Position numbers and translations under genes: made by a program | The notes under the pieces: generated by a model | Seen by the model: only the letters and a program-made list of their open reading frames with translations | Told to the model about the DNA's origin: nothing | Databases searched by the model: none | Assembly: GCA_031412915.1 (NCBI GenBank) | Contig: JANODX010000107.1 | Location: forward strand, 1-13,735 | Reading direction: 5' to 3' | Length of the DNA: 13,735 nt | Source of the DNA: JAGNNV01 sp031412915 | Lineage (GTDB): Bacteria > Acidobacteriota > Vicinamibacteria > Fen-336 > JAGNNV01 | Shown: one piece after another, positions 6,586-13,676 of the stretch | Position numbering within the stretch: position 1 is the stretch's first letter | Layout of the letters: each line of letters starts with the position of its first letter

Positions 6586-7541
6586 TCTTCGCGGGCGCCA
6601 TGGTCCTCGCTCTGGTGGTGGGCGAGGCCGGTCAGAGCGCACAAGCGCCCGTGCCCGCCAAGGCGCAGGCCCCGGTCGTCTTCGGCGTCGAGGTCGAAAG
6701 TGTGTACGTCGACGCGTTTGTTTCCGATCGCCACGATCCTGTGAACGGTCTGACCGCGGCGGACTTCGAGTTGAAGGACAACGGAGTGGTGCAGTCCGTC
6801 CAGCTGATCGCGACCGAAGGTCTTCCCCTGCTCGCGGTCCTGGTGTTCGACATCAGCGGCAGCCTGGCGGGCGAGAGGCTTGCCGCCCTCCAAACCTCCG
6901 GACAGGCCTTTCTCGACACCCTGAGACCTCAGGACGAGGCGTCTCTCTTCACCTTCTCGGATGAGACCCAGTGGCTGGTTCGGCCGACCACGGACAAGTC
7001 CTCGGTCAGCCGCGCCCTCGACCGACTGAAGACGGCGGGCGCCACGTCCATTCTGGACGCTCTGTACGGAGCACTCGTCCTTCCCGAAACCCGGGCGCGA
7101 ACCCTGCTCGTGCTCTTCACGGACGGCGAGGACAACATCAGCTGGCTGGACTGGCGGCAGATGCAGCAGGTGGCGGAGCGGTCCAATGCCCTGATTCATG
7201 TGGTCGGCCTGAGGCGTCCCGAGGACGAAATCTTCTCCACGGCCACCGACCTCACCGGTCGCATGTTGCCGGCCGTCCGTACACCATCGCTGGAGTGGCT
7301 GAACACCTGGGGCCTCCGGCAGATCGCCGAGACGACCGGGGGACGATACTGGGAGGCGGAATCGCCCGCGCGGCTCAAGACCGCGTTCGCCGCCATCACG
7401 GAGGCCATGGCCCAGCGTTACATCCTCAGCTACGAGCCGCAGGGCGTAAAGCGCCTGGGCTGGCATGAGATCGAATTGAAGATGCCGGGCCGCAAGGGCG
7501 AGGTCCACGCCCGGCGCGGATACTGGGTGGCCGATCGATAG
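6582..7541 (+). CDS. Secreted VWA-domain protein (VWFA-related Acidobacterial type)
   Basis: The protein has 319 residues from GTG 6582, which overlaps the TPR stop as GTGA and follows GGAGG with 7-base spacing, a clear ribosome binding site. The N-terminus is hydrophobic (IFAGAMVLALVVG) and ends near AQA, a short signal peptide without the usual positive charges. The segment VYVDAFVSDR ... VNGLTAADFELKDNGV, with a following VQLI strand, is the N-terminal beta module typical of this family. The VWA domain begins near residue 82. Its metal-ion site is complete: Asp90-Ile-Ser92-Gly-Ser94, Thr155 in GATSILDALY, and Asp181 in FTDGEDN. The end, YILSYEP ... HARRGYW, matches the family's usual C-terminus. 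VWA domains of this kind mediate Mg-dependent protein binding. The paired TPR protein is the likely partner. Function beyond this is unknown. Confidence 0.9.
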   Translation: MIFAGAMVLALVVGEAGQSAQAPVPAKAQAPVVFGVEVESVYVDAFVSDRHDPVNGLTAADFELKDNGVVQSVQLIATEGLPLLAVLVFDISGSLAGERLAALQTSGQAFLDTLRPQDEASLFTFSDETQWLVRPTTDKSSVSRALDRLKTAGATSILDALYGALVLPETRARTLLVLFTDGEDNISWLDWRQMQQVAERSNALIHVVGLRRPEDEIFSTATDLTGRMLPAVRTPSLEWLNTWGLRQIAETTGGRYWEAESPARLKTAFAAITEAMAQRYILSYEPQGVKRLGWHEIELKMPGRKGEVHARRGYWVADR

Positions 7542-7585
7542 GGACTGAATTCACGCCCTTCTCCGCCCTCCAGTGAGTGATGCCA

Positions 7586-7603
7586 CTGATGCGCATGCAT
7601 CAG
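7586..7603. repeat. Perfect 7-bp inverted repeat between the VWA and lipoprotein genes
   Basis: CTGATGC (7586-7592), loop GCAT, GCATCAG (7597-7603). It lies 45 bases after the VWA stop and about 93 before the lipoprotein ATG. It could be an operator for a dimeric regulator or a weak stem; no T-run follows. Confidence 0.35.
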
Positions 7604-7696
7604 CGCGCCTGTCGGTCTTGCCGTGATAAACCGGACCTGCGAGATCGGACTTTCCGAGGCATGCCGCCCGGACTTCCTTCCCGCCGGAGTTCGAAC

Positions 7697-8473
7697 ATGC
7701 AAAAAGTCGCCGTCCTCATCCTCCCCCTGTTTCTGCTTGCATGCAGTGGCGCCGATGCCAAGGCCGCAGCGGATGCGAAGAATCCCGCGAAGGCTCAGCC
7801 TCAAGGTGCGCTGCCCTCGGACCTGGCTCCCTCAGACGGGCCGGGGGCGACCGGCACAGTCGAGGAAACCCTGGACGCCTCGGGCTACACGTACGTGCGC
7901 CTGAAGACCACGGGAGGCGAAGTGTGGGCGGCCGTGACCCAGGGAGTGCTGGCGAAGGGTTCGGAAATCACCATCGGCAACGCGATGTGGATGGAGAACT
8001 TCGAGAGCAAGACCCTGAACCGCAAGTTCGACCGCATCCTCTTCGGCAGTGTGGTGACACCCGGGGGAACGCCGGGACTCCCGCCCGGTCACCCCGCCAC
8101 CACGACGGCCGGGGTGGCCACGGTCCCCCCCCCCGCCGATCCTGGCGATGTCAAGATCGAGAAAGCCACGGGCCCGGGCGCCCGGACGGTGGCCGAGATC
8201 TACGCCTCCAAGGCGACCCATAAAGGAAAGGAAGTTCTGGTGCGCGGCAAGGTGGTCAAGTTCAATGCGGAGATCATGGGCCGGAACTGGATCCACCTTC
8301 GCGATGGTTCGGGTGCGGCGGACAAGCAGGACAACGACATCACGGTGACCACCACGGATGTGGTCGCCAAGGGCGACATCGTGACCATACGAGGCAAGGT
8401 CGCCCTCGACAAGGACTTCACCGCGGGTTACGTCTACCCCGTCATCGTCGAGGACGCCAGGATCGTCAAATAG
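7697..8473 (+). CDS. Lipoprotein with two OB-fold-like domains
   Basis: The protein has 258 residues. The start is ATG 7697, with GGAG seven bases upstream, because it gives a lipoprotein signal: MQKVAVLILPLFLLAC, lipobox Leu-Leu-Ala-Cys16. An Ala/Lys-rich tether follows. Domain 1 (about 52-120) carries GTVEETLDASGYTYVRLKT, EVWAAV and SKTLNRKFDRILFG, a pattern common in small periplasmic proteins of proteobacteria and relatives. A Gly/Pro/Thr-rich linker (121-150) contains Pro-Pro-Pro encoded by a run of ten C (8125-8134). Domain 2 (about 162-258) carries KGKEVLVRGKVVKFNAEIMG, NWIHLRDGSG, DIVTIRGKVALDKDFTAGY, an OB-fold pattern seen in helicase-type nucleic-acid-binding domains. As the protein is membrane-anchored, a nucleic-acid role is doubtful and ligand or protein binding is more likely. 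It converges on the ThDP enzyme gene with 21 bases between stops. Confidence 0.88.
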   Translation: MQKVAVLILPLFLLACSGADAKAAADAKNPAKAQPQGALPSDLAPSDGPGATGTVEETLDASGYTYVRLKTTGGEVWAAVTQGVLAKGSEITIGNAMWMENFESKTLNRKFDRILFGSVVTPGGTPGLPPGHPATTTAGVATVPPPADPGDVKIEKATGPGARTVAEIYASKATHKGKEVLVRGKVVKFNAEIMGRNWIHLRDGSGAADKQDNDITVTTTDVVAKGDIVTIRGKVALDKDFTAGYVYPVIVEDARIVK

Positions 8474-8497
8474 GGCGTCTGGTCGCGAACCCGCCTA
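8471..8497. terminator. Possible bidirectional hairpin between convergent stops
   Basis: TAGGgCG (8471-8477) pairs with CGCCTA (8492-8497) with one bulged G, and GGT (8481-8483) with ACC (8489-8491) inside. Each arm contains the stop codon of one of the two convergent genes. The stem is short and has no T-tracts, so a terminator role is only a possibility. Confidence 0.22.
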
Positions 8498-10255
8498 CAT
8501 CGAGATCGACCCTTCGCGGAAGTCGGTCCGGTCCAGCCAGACATTCACCAACACCGGCCGTCCGCTTGCCGCGAGGGAGCGGGCGCGTCGCAGCGCCTCG
8601 TCCACTTCGCCCGCCCGCCTCACTTCGATTCCCTCTGCGCCAAAACCGCGAGCGACCTCGTGATACGCGGTGCGTGCGAGCACCGTGCCCACGTCGTCGT
8701 GCAGCATCTTGACCTGCTCGCGCGCGATCTGCGTCCAACCGGCATCGTTGCCGACCACCGCGATGACGGGAAGGCCGTGCCGGACGAACGTGTCGAACTC
8801 CGCGAGTCCGTAGCCGCTGGCCCCGTCGCCCCACAAGAGCCAGACCTCCGAGCCCGGTCGCGCGATCGAAGCGCCCAACGCAAAGCCCGCGCCCACACCC
8901 AGCGTGCCGAAGACACCGGGGTCGAGCCAGGCGAGGGGCCCGCGGGGGCGCAGGATGTAGGAGGCGGTGGCCACGAAATCGCCGCCGTCCGCGACGAAGA
9001 TGGCGGCATCACCGGCCGCGCGATCCAGGGCGCGGAAGAAGGCGACGGGATTGACGTGCTCGCCCGGAGCATCGGCCGAGCCCTCGGCCTGGGCATCGAT
9101 CCCGGTTTCGCGCGCCTGGTCGCGTTCGCGCAGCGCGCTCCTCCAGCCCTCCCGCGGCTTTCCTGCGCCGGGCCGTTCCGACAGCTGCTCGATGAAGAGC
9201 GAGGCGTCGCCGATGGCGGCGATGGTGGGCGTGCGGTTGAGCCGGGCCTCTTTCGCGCTGCGGTTCGCGGCGACGAGCGTCGCCGATCGCTTCACATGCT
9301 TCCCATAATCGAGGCGGAAGTCGCAGGGCACGCCCGCGAGGACCACGCAGTCGGATTCGCGCAGGGCCTTGCGCCGCTCATGCCGCATCTGGAGAGGATG
9401 GTCGCGTCCCAACAGGCCGCGGGCCATGCCGGAGAGATACACGGGGATGCCGAGCCGGGTCACCGCGTTCGCGAGGGCCGGGGCGTTGGTGGCTTGCGCA
9501 AGGGCCTGGGAGCCGATCACCATCAGCGGCCGCTCCGCCTTGCTCAGGGCCTCGGCGGCGCGCGCGATGGCGTCGTCCCCGGGCCGCGGAACGGGCACGT
9601 CGAGGACGTGCGACGCGAAACGCTCGTCCGTGCCCGAGAAGAGTCTCGCGGCGTGACGGTTCAGATAGAAGCGCAGCGCGCGATCGGCGATGGATGTGCC
9701 CTTGGGGACGGCCTCCGCGTACCACTGCCTTATGGTCGCTTCTTCGTAGAGAAGATCAACCGGGCACTCGATGAAGACCGGGCCGGGGACGCCCGCCCGG
9801 GCAACGGAAAGCGCCTCGGTCACCGCGGGCCCGAGGTCTTTCACGCGCCGGACCTGCTTCACGAGCTTCACGTGGGGTGCTAGGAGCGGCCGCTGATCGA
9901 TGTCCTGGAGCGCGCCTCGACCCTGGAGTGCGGTGGGTGCGGCGCCGCCGATGAGGAGCACCGGCGACTGCGCGAGCTGCGCGTTCTTGAGCGCGGTGAT
10001 GGTGTTGGTGAGGCCGGGTCCGGCGGTGACGGCGGCGACCCCGGGGATTCCGGTCAGTCGAGCGGTCGCGTCGGCCGCGAACACCGCGGTGACTTCGTCG
10101 CGGGTGTCGACGACGCGAATCCCTCGCGCCTTCGCGGCCACCAGGATGGGGGAGATGTGACCGCCGCACAGCGTGAAGATCGTTCGCACCCCGTGGGCGT
10201 GGAGAGCGGCCGCGATCCGGTCGCCCCCGTGTGGTTTAGAGGTGGGCTCGGTCAT
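8495..10255 (-). CDS. ThDP-dependent 2-hydroxyacyl-CoA lyase, ILVBL/HACL2-like
   Basis: The protein has 586 residues. The start at ATG 10255 overlaps the synthetase stop as ATGA. It has the three domains of the acetolactate synthase / oxalyl-CoA decarboxylase superfamily: a PYR domain with catalytic Glu54 in DTRDEVTAVFAADA and CGGHISP before it; a central domain with RPLMVIGSQAL and SGMARGLLGRDHPL; and a PP domain with the ThDP/Mg motif Gly-Asp477-Gly ending in VGNDAGWTQI. From memory, human ILVBL (HACL2) shares GGHISP, VVDTR-EVTAVFAADA, LVAGVPCDFRL-type and LDPG-FGTLGVGAGFALGA segments and the C-terminal RTDFR-GSI, far beyond its likeness to acetolactate synthase. The human protein has an N-terminal membrane anchor that is absent here, so this form should be soluble. 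HACL2 cleaves 2-hydroxyacyl-CoA to a fatty aldehyde one carbon shorter plus formyl-CoA. The synthetase next door could supply the CoA ester. Acetolactate synthase or oxalyl-CoA decarboxylase are less likely. Confidence 0.88.
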   Translation of the reverse strand: MTEPTSKPHGGDRIAAALHAHGVRTIFTLCGGHISPILVAAKARGIRVVDTRDEVTAVFAADATARLTGIPGVAAVTAGPGLTNTITALKNAQLAQSPVLLIGGAAPTALQGRGALQDIDQRPLLAPHVKLVKQVRRVKDLGPAVTEALSVARAGVPGPVFIECPVDLLYEEATIRQWYAEAVPKGTSIADRALRFYLNRHAARLFSGTDERFASHVLDVPVPRPGDDAIARAAEALSKAERPLMVIGSQALAQATNAPALANAVTRLGIPVYLSGMARGLLGRDHPLQMRHERRKALRESDCVVLAGVPCDFRLDYGKHVKRSATLVAANRSAKEARLNRTPTIAAIGDASLFIEQLSERPGAGKPREGWRSALRERDQARETGIDAQAEGSADAPGEHVNPVAFFRALDRAAGDAAIFVADGGDFVATASYILRPRGPLAWLDPGVFGTLGVGAGFALGASIARPGSEVWLLWGDGASGYGLAEFDTFVRHGLPVIAVVGNDAGWTQIAREQVKMLHDDVGTVLARTAYHEVARGFGAEGIEVRRAGEVDEALRRARSLAASGRPVLVNVWLDRTDFREGSISM

Positions 10256-11991
10256 GTGGGCGCCATTGTCCTTGGGTGCTTCGCCATGTGCTCCGTCACC
10301 AGCGCGCGATAGTCGATCTTCCCGATGCGCGTTCTTGGCAGATCGGTGCGGAACTCCACTTCGCGCGGGCACGACCACTTGATGAGCTGCTCGCGGCAGT
10401 GCGCGATCAGGGCCGCCTCGGTCTCGGGCGTCGCCCTCCCGGGGTCGCGCAGGACCACATAGGCCTTCACGCGTTCCACCTGCGAAGGATCGGGCACGCC
10501 CACCACACAGGCCTCGGCCACGAATGCGTGCCGGTAGAGCACGGTCTCGACCTGGGCGGGGTAGACGTTGAAGCCCGAAGACTTGATCATCCGTTTCAGA
10601 CGACCGGTGAAGTAGAAGAAACCGTCCTCGTCCATCTTCCCGAGGTCGCCGGTGTGAAGCCAGGTCCGGCCATCGCCATGAAGCCGAAGGGCCTGCGCGG
10701 TGGCTTCGGGGTCGTCGAGATACCCGAGCATCACCGCGGGGCCGCTGAGGCAGATCTCACCCTCGTTCCCGGGGGCGACCTCATCGTTCGTGCCCAGGAA
10801 GCAGATCATGGCCCTCATGTCGGGGAAGGGCAGGCCGATCGAGCCCTCGCGATACTCGTCGAGCGGTGTCGCCATGATGGCCGAGACCGCCTCCGTGAGG
10901 CCGTATCCCTCCAACAGCCGCACCTTGCCACCCCGGTCCTTCACGAGATTCTCGAATTTCTCCTTCACCGGCCGGGGCAACGTATCCGCGCCGGAGAAGC
11001 AGGCGCGCAGGCACGACAGGTCGGCGGTGGCGAGGGTCGGGTCTTTGGCGAGCGTCTCGTAGAGCGTGGGCACGCCGACGATCACGGTGGGCCGCGCGGT
11101 GCGGATCAGGCGCGCCACCTCGGGTGCTTGGAACGTGGGCACCAGGATCGACTTGCCTCCGGCCATCAACACGGCGTTCACGCAAACGCCCAGACCGAAT
11201 CCGTGGAAGAGGGGCAGGATCGCAAGCATGGCGTCGTTGTCGCGGAGGCCTCCCCAGGCGGCGACCTGAAGGCCCTCGGCGATGAAATTCCGGTTGGAGA
11301 GAACGATGCCCTTGGGCTCTCCGGTGGTGCCGCCCGAGAAGAGGATCACCGCCGGATCGTCCGTCGCGCCGCAAGACGCTGCGCCGGCTGCTCTGGTTCG
11401 GTCCCCTTTCATGAGTGCTGGCCACCAAACCACGCGCGGATCCGCCGGGACCTTCGCGATCCTTCGTCCCTTGGTCAGCCAGAACCCGATCTTCTTCGCC
11501 TTTGGCAGGTAGTCCGGGATTCGCGCGATCACGATGCGGGTGAGCGGTTCTTTCGGCCGGGCCGCGGCCAGGGGCGCGTAGAAGGCGTCGAGGGTGAGTG
11601 CTATGCGTGCGCCCGTGGCATCGAGGTAGTGGGTGAGTTCCGGTCCGGTGGAGAGCGGGTGGGTGAAGGCGGCCACGGCACCGAGCTTGTTCGCCGCGTA
11701 GAACGAGATGACGCCCTGGGGCGAGGTCGGCATGGAGATCAGAATGCGATCCTTCTGCCTCAGCCCGAGGGAGGAAAGGCCTGCCGCACACGCGTCGATT
11801 TCGGCCAGCAGGTCCCGATACGTCGAAGTCGCGCCGAAGAAATCCCAGGCGATTGCGTCGGGCGTCCGCCCCGCGGTCCGAGCCAGGACTTCGTAGATCG
11901 TGGCCTCTGGATAGTCCAGACGCTCGGGTACGGAGCCGTAGAAGCGCAGCCAGGGCGGCCGCTCAGGTGCTCTCGCCATCGGATCAATCAA
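10252..11991 (-). CDS. AMP-forming acyl-CoA synthetase (FadD-like)
   Basis: The protein has 579 residues, ANL superfamily. It activates a carboxylic acid to acyl-AMP and then acyl-CoA. Motifs: P-loop LFSGGTTGEPKG with Lys227; aromatic LPLFHGFGLG; LLEGYGLTEA; WLHTGDLGKMDEDGFFYFTGR; hinge RLKRMIKSSGFNVYP; and the adenylation lysine Lys558 in RTRIGKIDYR. Length and motif order are complete for the family. The chosen start is TTG 11991, with GGAGG nine bases upstream and an 8-base overlap with the Rrf2 gene; ATG 11979 is the alternative and has no ribosome binding site. The stop overlaps the lyase start as ATGA. The genetic neighbours (oxoacyl reductase, 2-hydroxyacyl-CoA lyase) suggest a medium/long-chain fatty acid or 2-hydroxy acid as substrate. 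The chain length cannot be told from sequence, and an oxalate or short-chain role is not excluded. Confidence 0.9.
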   Translation of the reverse strand: MIDPMARAPERPPWLRFYGSVPERLDYPEATIYEVLARTAGRTPDAIAWDFFGATSTYRDLLAEIDACAAGLSSLGLRQKDRILISMPTSPQGVISFYAANKLGAVAAFTHPLSTGPELTHYLDATGARIALTLDAFYAPLAAARPKEPLTRIVIARIPDYLPKAKKIGFWLTKGRRIAKVPADPRVVWWPALMKGDRTRAAGAASCGATDDPAVILFSGGTTGEPKGIVLSNRNFIAEGLQVAAWGGLRDNDAMLAILPLFHGFGLGVCVNAVLMAGGKSILVPTFQAPEVARLIRTARPTVIVGVPTLYETLAKDPTLATADLSCLRACFSGADTLPRPVKEKFENLVKDRGGKVRLLEGYGLTEAVSAIMATPLDEYREGSIGLPFPDMRAMICFLGTNDEVAPGNEGEICLSGPAVMLGYLDDPEATAQALRLHGDGRTWLHTGDLGKMDEDGFFYFTGRLKRMIKSSGFNVYPAQVETVLYRHAFVAEACVVGVPDPSQVERVKAYVVLRDPGRATPETEAALIAHCREQLIKWSCPREVEFRTDLPRTRIGKIDYRALVTEHMAKHPRTMAPT

Positions 11992-12403
11992 GGCGCCGGC
12001 CCTCCGCCTTGAGACGTGGTCCGCGGGCCAGCGTTTCGAGGGTGATCGACTCGAACGTGCTTCGCACCATCTCGTCGACTTCCGCGAAGAGGGGATTCAG
12101 GCGAGTTCCGGCCCAGCCAAGGCGGAGTTCGCGCGCGGCCCGGGACTCCGGAGTCTCGAAGGCCCGGATGACGTCGAGCAGGGAGATGCGGGAAGGCGCC
12201 TTGGTCAGACGGTAGCCGCCGCCCGCGCCCCGCGTTCCCTCGGCGATCCCGGCGCGCACGAGTTGCTGCACGACCTTGGCGAGGGCCGTCTCCGGGATTC
12301 CGTTCCGCTCGGCCACCCGCGAAACACTCACCGGCTCGTCCTCCGAGGCTGCCATCTCGAGTGTGGCGGCGAGCGCATATTGGGTGCCGCGGCTCAGTTT
12401 CAC
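11984..12403 (-). CDS. Rrf2-family transcriptional regulator without cysteines
   Basis: The protein has 139 residues. GTG 12403 is chosen because it gives the standard Rrf2 N-terminus (VKLSRGTQYALAATLEMA), overlaps the GNAT stop as GTGA and follows GGGAGAG at 7 bases. The winged helix-turn-helix covers about 1-80: VSVSRVAERNGIPETALAKVVQQLVRAGI is the recognition region and TRGAGGGYRLTKAPSRISLLDVIRAFE the wing and linker helix. Rrf2 proteins such as IscR, NsrR and RsrR hold an Fe-S cluster through three C-terminal Cys residues; none is present here and the protein has no Cys at all. It therefore either senses another signal, as CymR does through a protein partner, or responds without a cluster. 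As it lies inside the operon, it probably controls the surrounding lipid genes. The operon promoter lies outside the window, so the operator cannot be seen. Confidence 0.87.
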   Translation of the reverse strand: MKLSRGTQYALAATLEMAASEDEPVSVSRVAERNGIPETALAKVVQQLVRAGIAEGTRGAGGGYRLTKAPSRISLLDVIRAFETPESRAARELRLGWAGTRLNPLFAEVDEMVRSTFESITLETLARGPRLKAEGRRLD

Positions 12404-12930
12404 GCGTGGGCTCTCCCGCCCTGGCCTTCCATAGTCTCGGCGTCGAGCCTCTCCCCGCGAATGCGGGCGGCCGCGAGGTCGAGGTCGAGGCACAGGCGGT
12501 CGGCCGGCTGGAACCCTTCGTGATGGAAGAAGGCGATGAGGTCGAGGTTGTTCCAGGGCACCTCGGTCTGCAGTCTCTGAATGCCCAACCCAAGAAGGTT
12601 GGTCCCGAGTTGCCAGATGAGTGTCGCCCCGACGTGGCGGCCGCGCGACTCCGGGCGCACGCCGAGGGTGTCGAGGACCGCGGTGGGCTCCATGGTGCCG
12701 AACTCTCCGTAGTATACGCGCGCGAGCAGGAATCCGGCGAAGGCTCCGTCGACCTCGGCGGCGAGGGAGACCTCGATGCCGGTGTCGGAGAGAGCCTGTT
12801 TCAGCTTCAGCTTGAAATACTCGTCGCGGCGACGCCCGATCGATCGCGCGTCGAGCGCGATCACCGCCTCCAGGTCCTGGGGCCGAAGGCGTCGCACCAC
12901 AATCGAGTTGTCCGTCGTTGCCGGATTCAT
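12400..12930 (-). CDS. GNAT-family N-acetyltransferase
   Basis: The protein has 176 residues from ATG 12930, directly preceded by GGGGGAG (2 bases from the ATG, unusually close). It has a typical single GNAT fold: IVVRRLRPQDLEAVIALDARS (beta1-alpha1), the FAGFLLARVYYGEFG strands, the acetyl-CoA loop LGVRPESRGRHVGATLIWQL near 89-108, and EVPWNNLDLIAFFHHEGFQPA in the C-terminal part. In the R/Q-x-x-G-x-G/A loop the fourth position is His99 instead of Gly (R96-G-R-H-V-G101), which is uncommon but tolerated in some members. The acceptor substrate is unknown. It lies 17 bases after the SDR stop and overlaps the Rrf2 start as GTGA, so it is co-translated with the lipid-operon genes. Its role there, such as acylation of a protein or an amine, is unclear. 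It is unrelated in detail to the GNAT domain at 1345-2031. Confidence 0.87.
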   Translation of the reverse strand: MNPATTDNSIVVRRLRPQDLEAVIALDARSIGRRRDEYFKLKLKQALSDTGIEVSLAAEVDGAFAGFLLARVYYGEFGTMEPTAVLDTLGVRPESRGRHVGATLIWQLGTNLLGLGIQRLQTEVPWNNLDLIAFFHHEGFQPADRLCLDLDLAAARIRGERLDAETMEGQGGRAHA

Positions 12931-12947
12931 ATCTCCCCCATGACGAT

Positions 12948-13676
12948 TCAGGCCATCAACTGTCCGCCGTCCACCCGCAGCACCTGGCCGGTGATGTGAC
13001 GGCTCATCTCGCTGCACAGAAACAAAACGGCGCTCGCCACATCCTCGGGCTGACCGAGGCGATTGAGCGGCGTCTCGGCCAGAGCGCGTTCGCGGAACTC
13101 CGCGGGTACTTTGGCGGTGAGCGGGGTCTCGATCCAACCGGGGGCCACGCAGTTCACCCGGATGCCGAAGCCGCCGAGCTCGAGGGCCGCGGCCTTGGCC
13201 AGGCCGATGAGGCCGGCCTTGCTCGCGACGTAGTTCGACTGGCCGAACTTCCCCCGCTCTCCGTTGATCGACGAAACCAGCACCACCGCTCCGCCCCCCG
13301 TCCCTCGCATCACCGGTACGCACAATCGCAACAGGTGAAAGGCGGCGTCGAGGTTGACCGCGAGGACCTCGGACCATTGTTCGGGGTTCATCTTCCACAG
13401 CACCGAGTCGCGGGTGATGCCGGCGCAGTGGACCAGGAGGTCGATCCGCCCGTGTTGGCGCTCGACCTCGGCGATCACCGTCTCGATCTGCGTCCGCTCG
13501 GCGAGGTCCACGGGTAGAAAGCTCGCTCCCTTCGGAACCGGCGCTCCCGGTCGGTCGACACTCACCACCACGGCGCCCGCACCTTGAAACATGGCGACGA
13601 TCGCGGACCCGATGGCCCCGCTTCCGCCGGTCACCAGGGCGACCTTGCCCGCGAGCGAGACCGGATCGAGACTCAT
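12948..13676 (-). CDS. SDR-family 3-oxoacyl reductase (FabG/PhaB-like)
   Basis: The protein has 242 residues, a complete classical short-chain dehydrogenase. The cofactor loop TGGSGAIG begins at Thr16 (the usual TGxxxGxG with Ala21 at the third glycine-type position). HCAGI at 83-87 replaces NNAGI. The catalytic set is Asn109, Ser136, Tyr149 and Lys153, with the 13-residue Ser-Tyr spacing of E. coli FabG. PGWIETPLT and the C-terminal HITGQVLRVDGGQLMA are typical of the FabG/PhaB group, which interconverts 3-oxoacyl and 3-hydroxyacyl thioesters. Asp41 at the end of beta2 (VVVSVDRPG) usually selects NAD(H) rather than NADP(H), which would favour oxidation; this is an inference. GAGG lies 7 bases before the ATG, and that ATG overlaps the stop of an upstream frame as ATGA. 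It is the first complete gene of the minus-strand operon in this window. Confidence 0.88.
   Translation of the reverse strand: MSLDPVSLAGKVALVTGGSGAIGSAIVAMFQGAGAVVVSVDRPGAPVPKGASFLPVDLAERTQIETVIAEVERQHGRIDLLVHCAGITRDSVLWKMNPEQWSEVLAVNLDAAFHLLRLCVPVMRGTGGGAVVLVSSINGERGKFGQSNYVASKAGLIGLAKAAALELGGFGIRVNCVAPGWIETPLTAKVPAEFRERALAETPLNRLGQPEDVASAVLFLCSEMSRHITGQVLRVDGGQLMA

Noticed and set aside
7577..7696. 40-codon upstream extension of the lipoprotein
   Set aside because: The lipobox at residue 16 from ATG 7697 and GGAG before that ATG show the real start; an extension would destroy the lipoprotein signal.
8660..9883. 407-codon plus-strand frame opposite the ThDP enzyme
   Set aside because: Antisense shadow in GC-rich DNA: biased composition, no motifs, and the minus strand carries complete enzyme motifs.
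10256..10378. N-terminal extension of the ThDP enzyme to 627 residues
   Set aside because: It overlaps the coding end of the synthetase. The ATGA overlap at 10255 gives the standard start, and the extra residues do not resemble the membrane anchor of human HACL2.
10276..12012. 578-codon plus-strand frame opposite the acyl-CoA synthetase
   Set aside because: Despite its length it is a shadow: His/Arg/Gly-rich translation with no recognisable domain, while the opposite strand has every ANL motif in order.
12931..13398. N-terminal extension of the small GNAT to 332 residues
   Set aside because: The extension lies inside the SDR gene in another frame and reads as Arg/Gly-rich text. ATG 12930 starts a normal GNAT fold after GGGGGAG.
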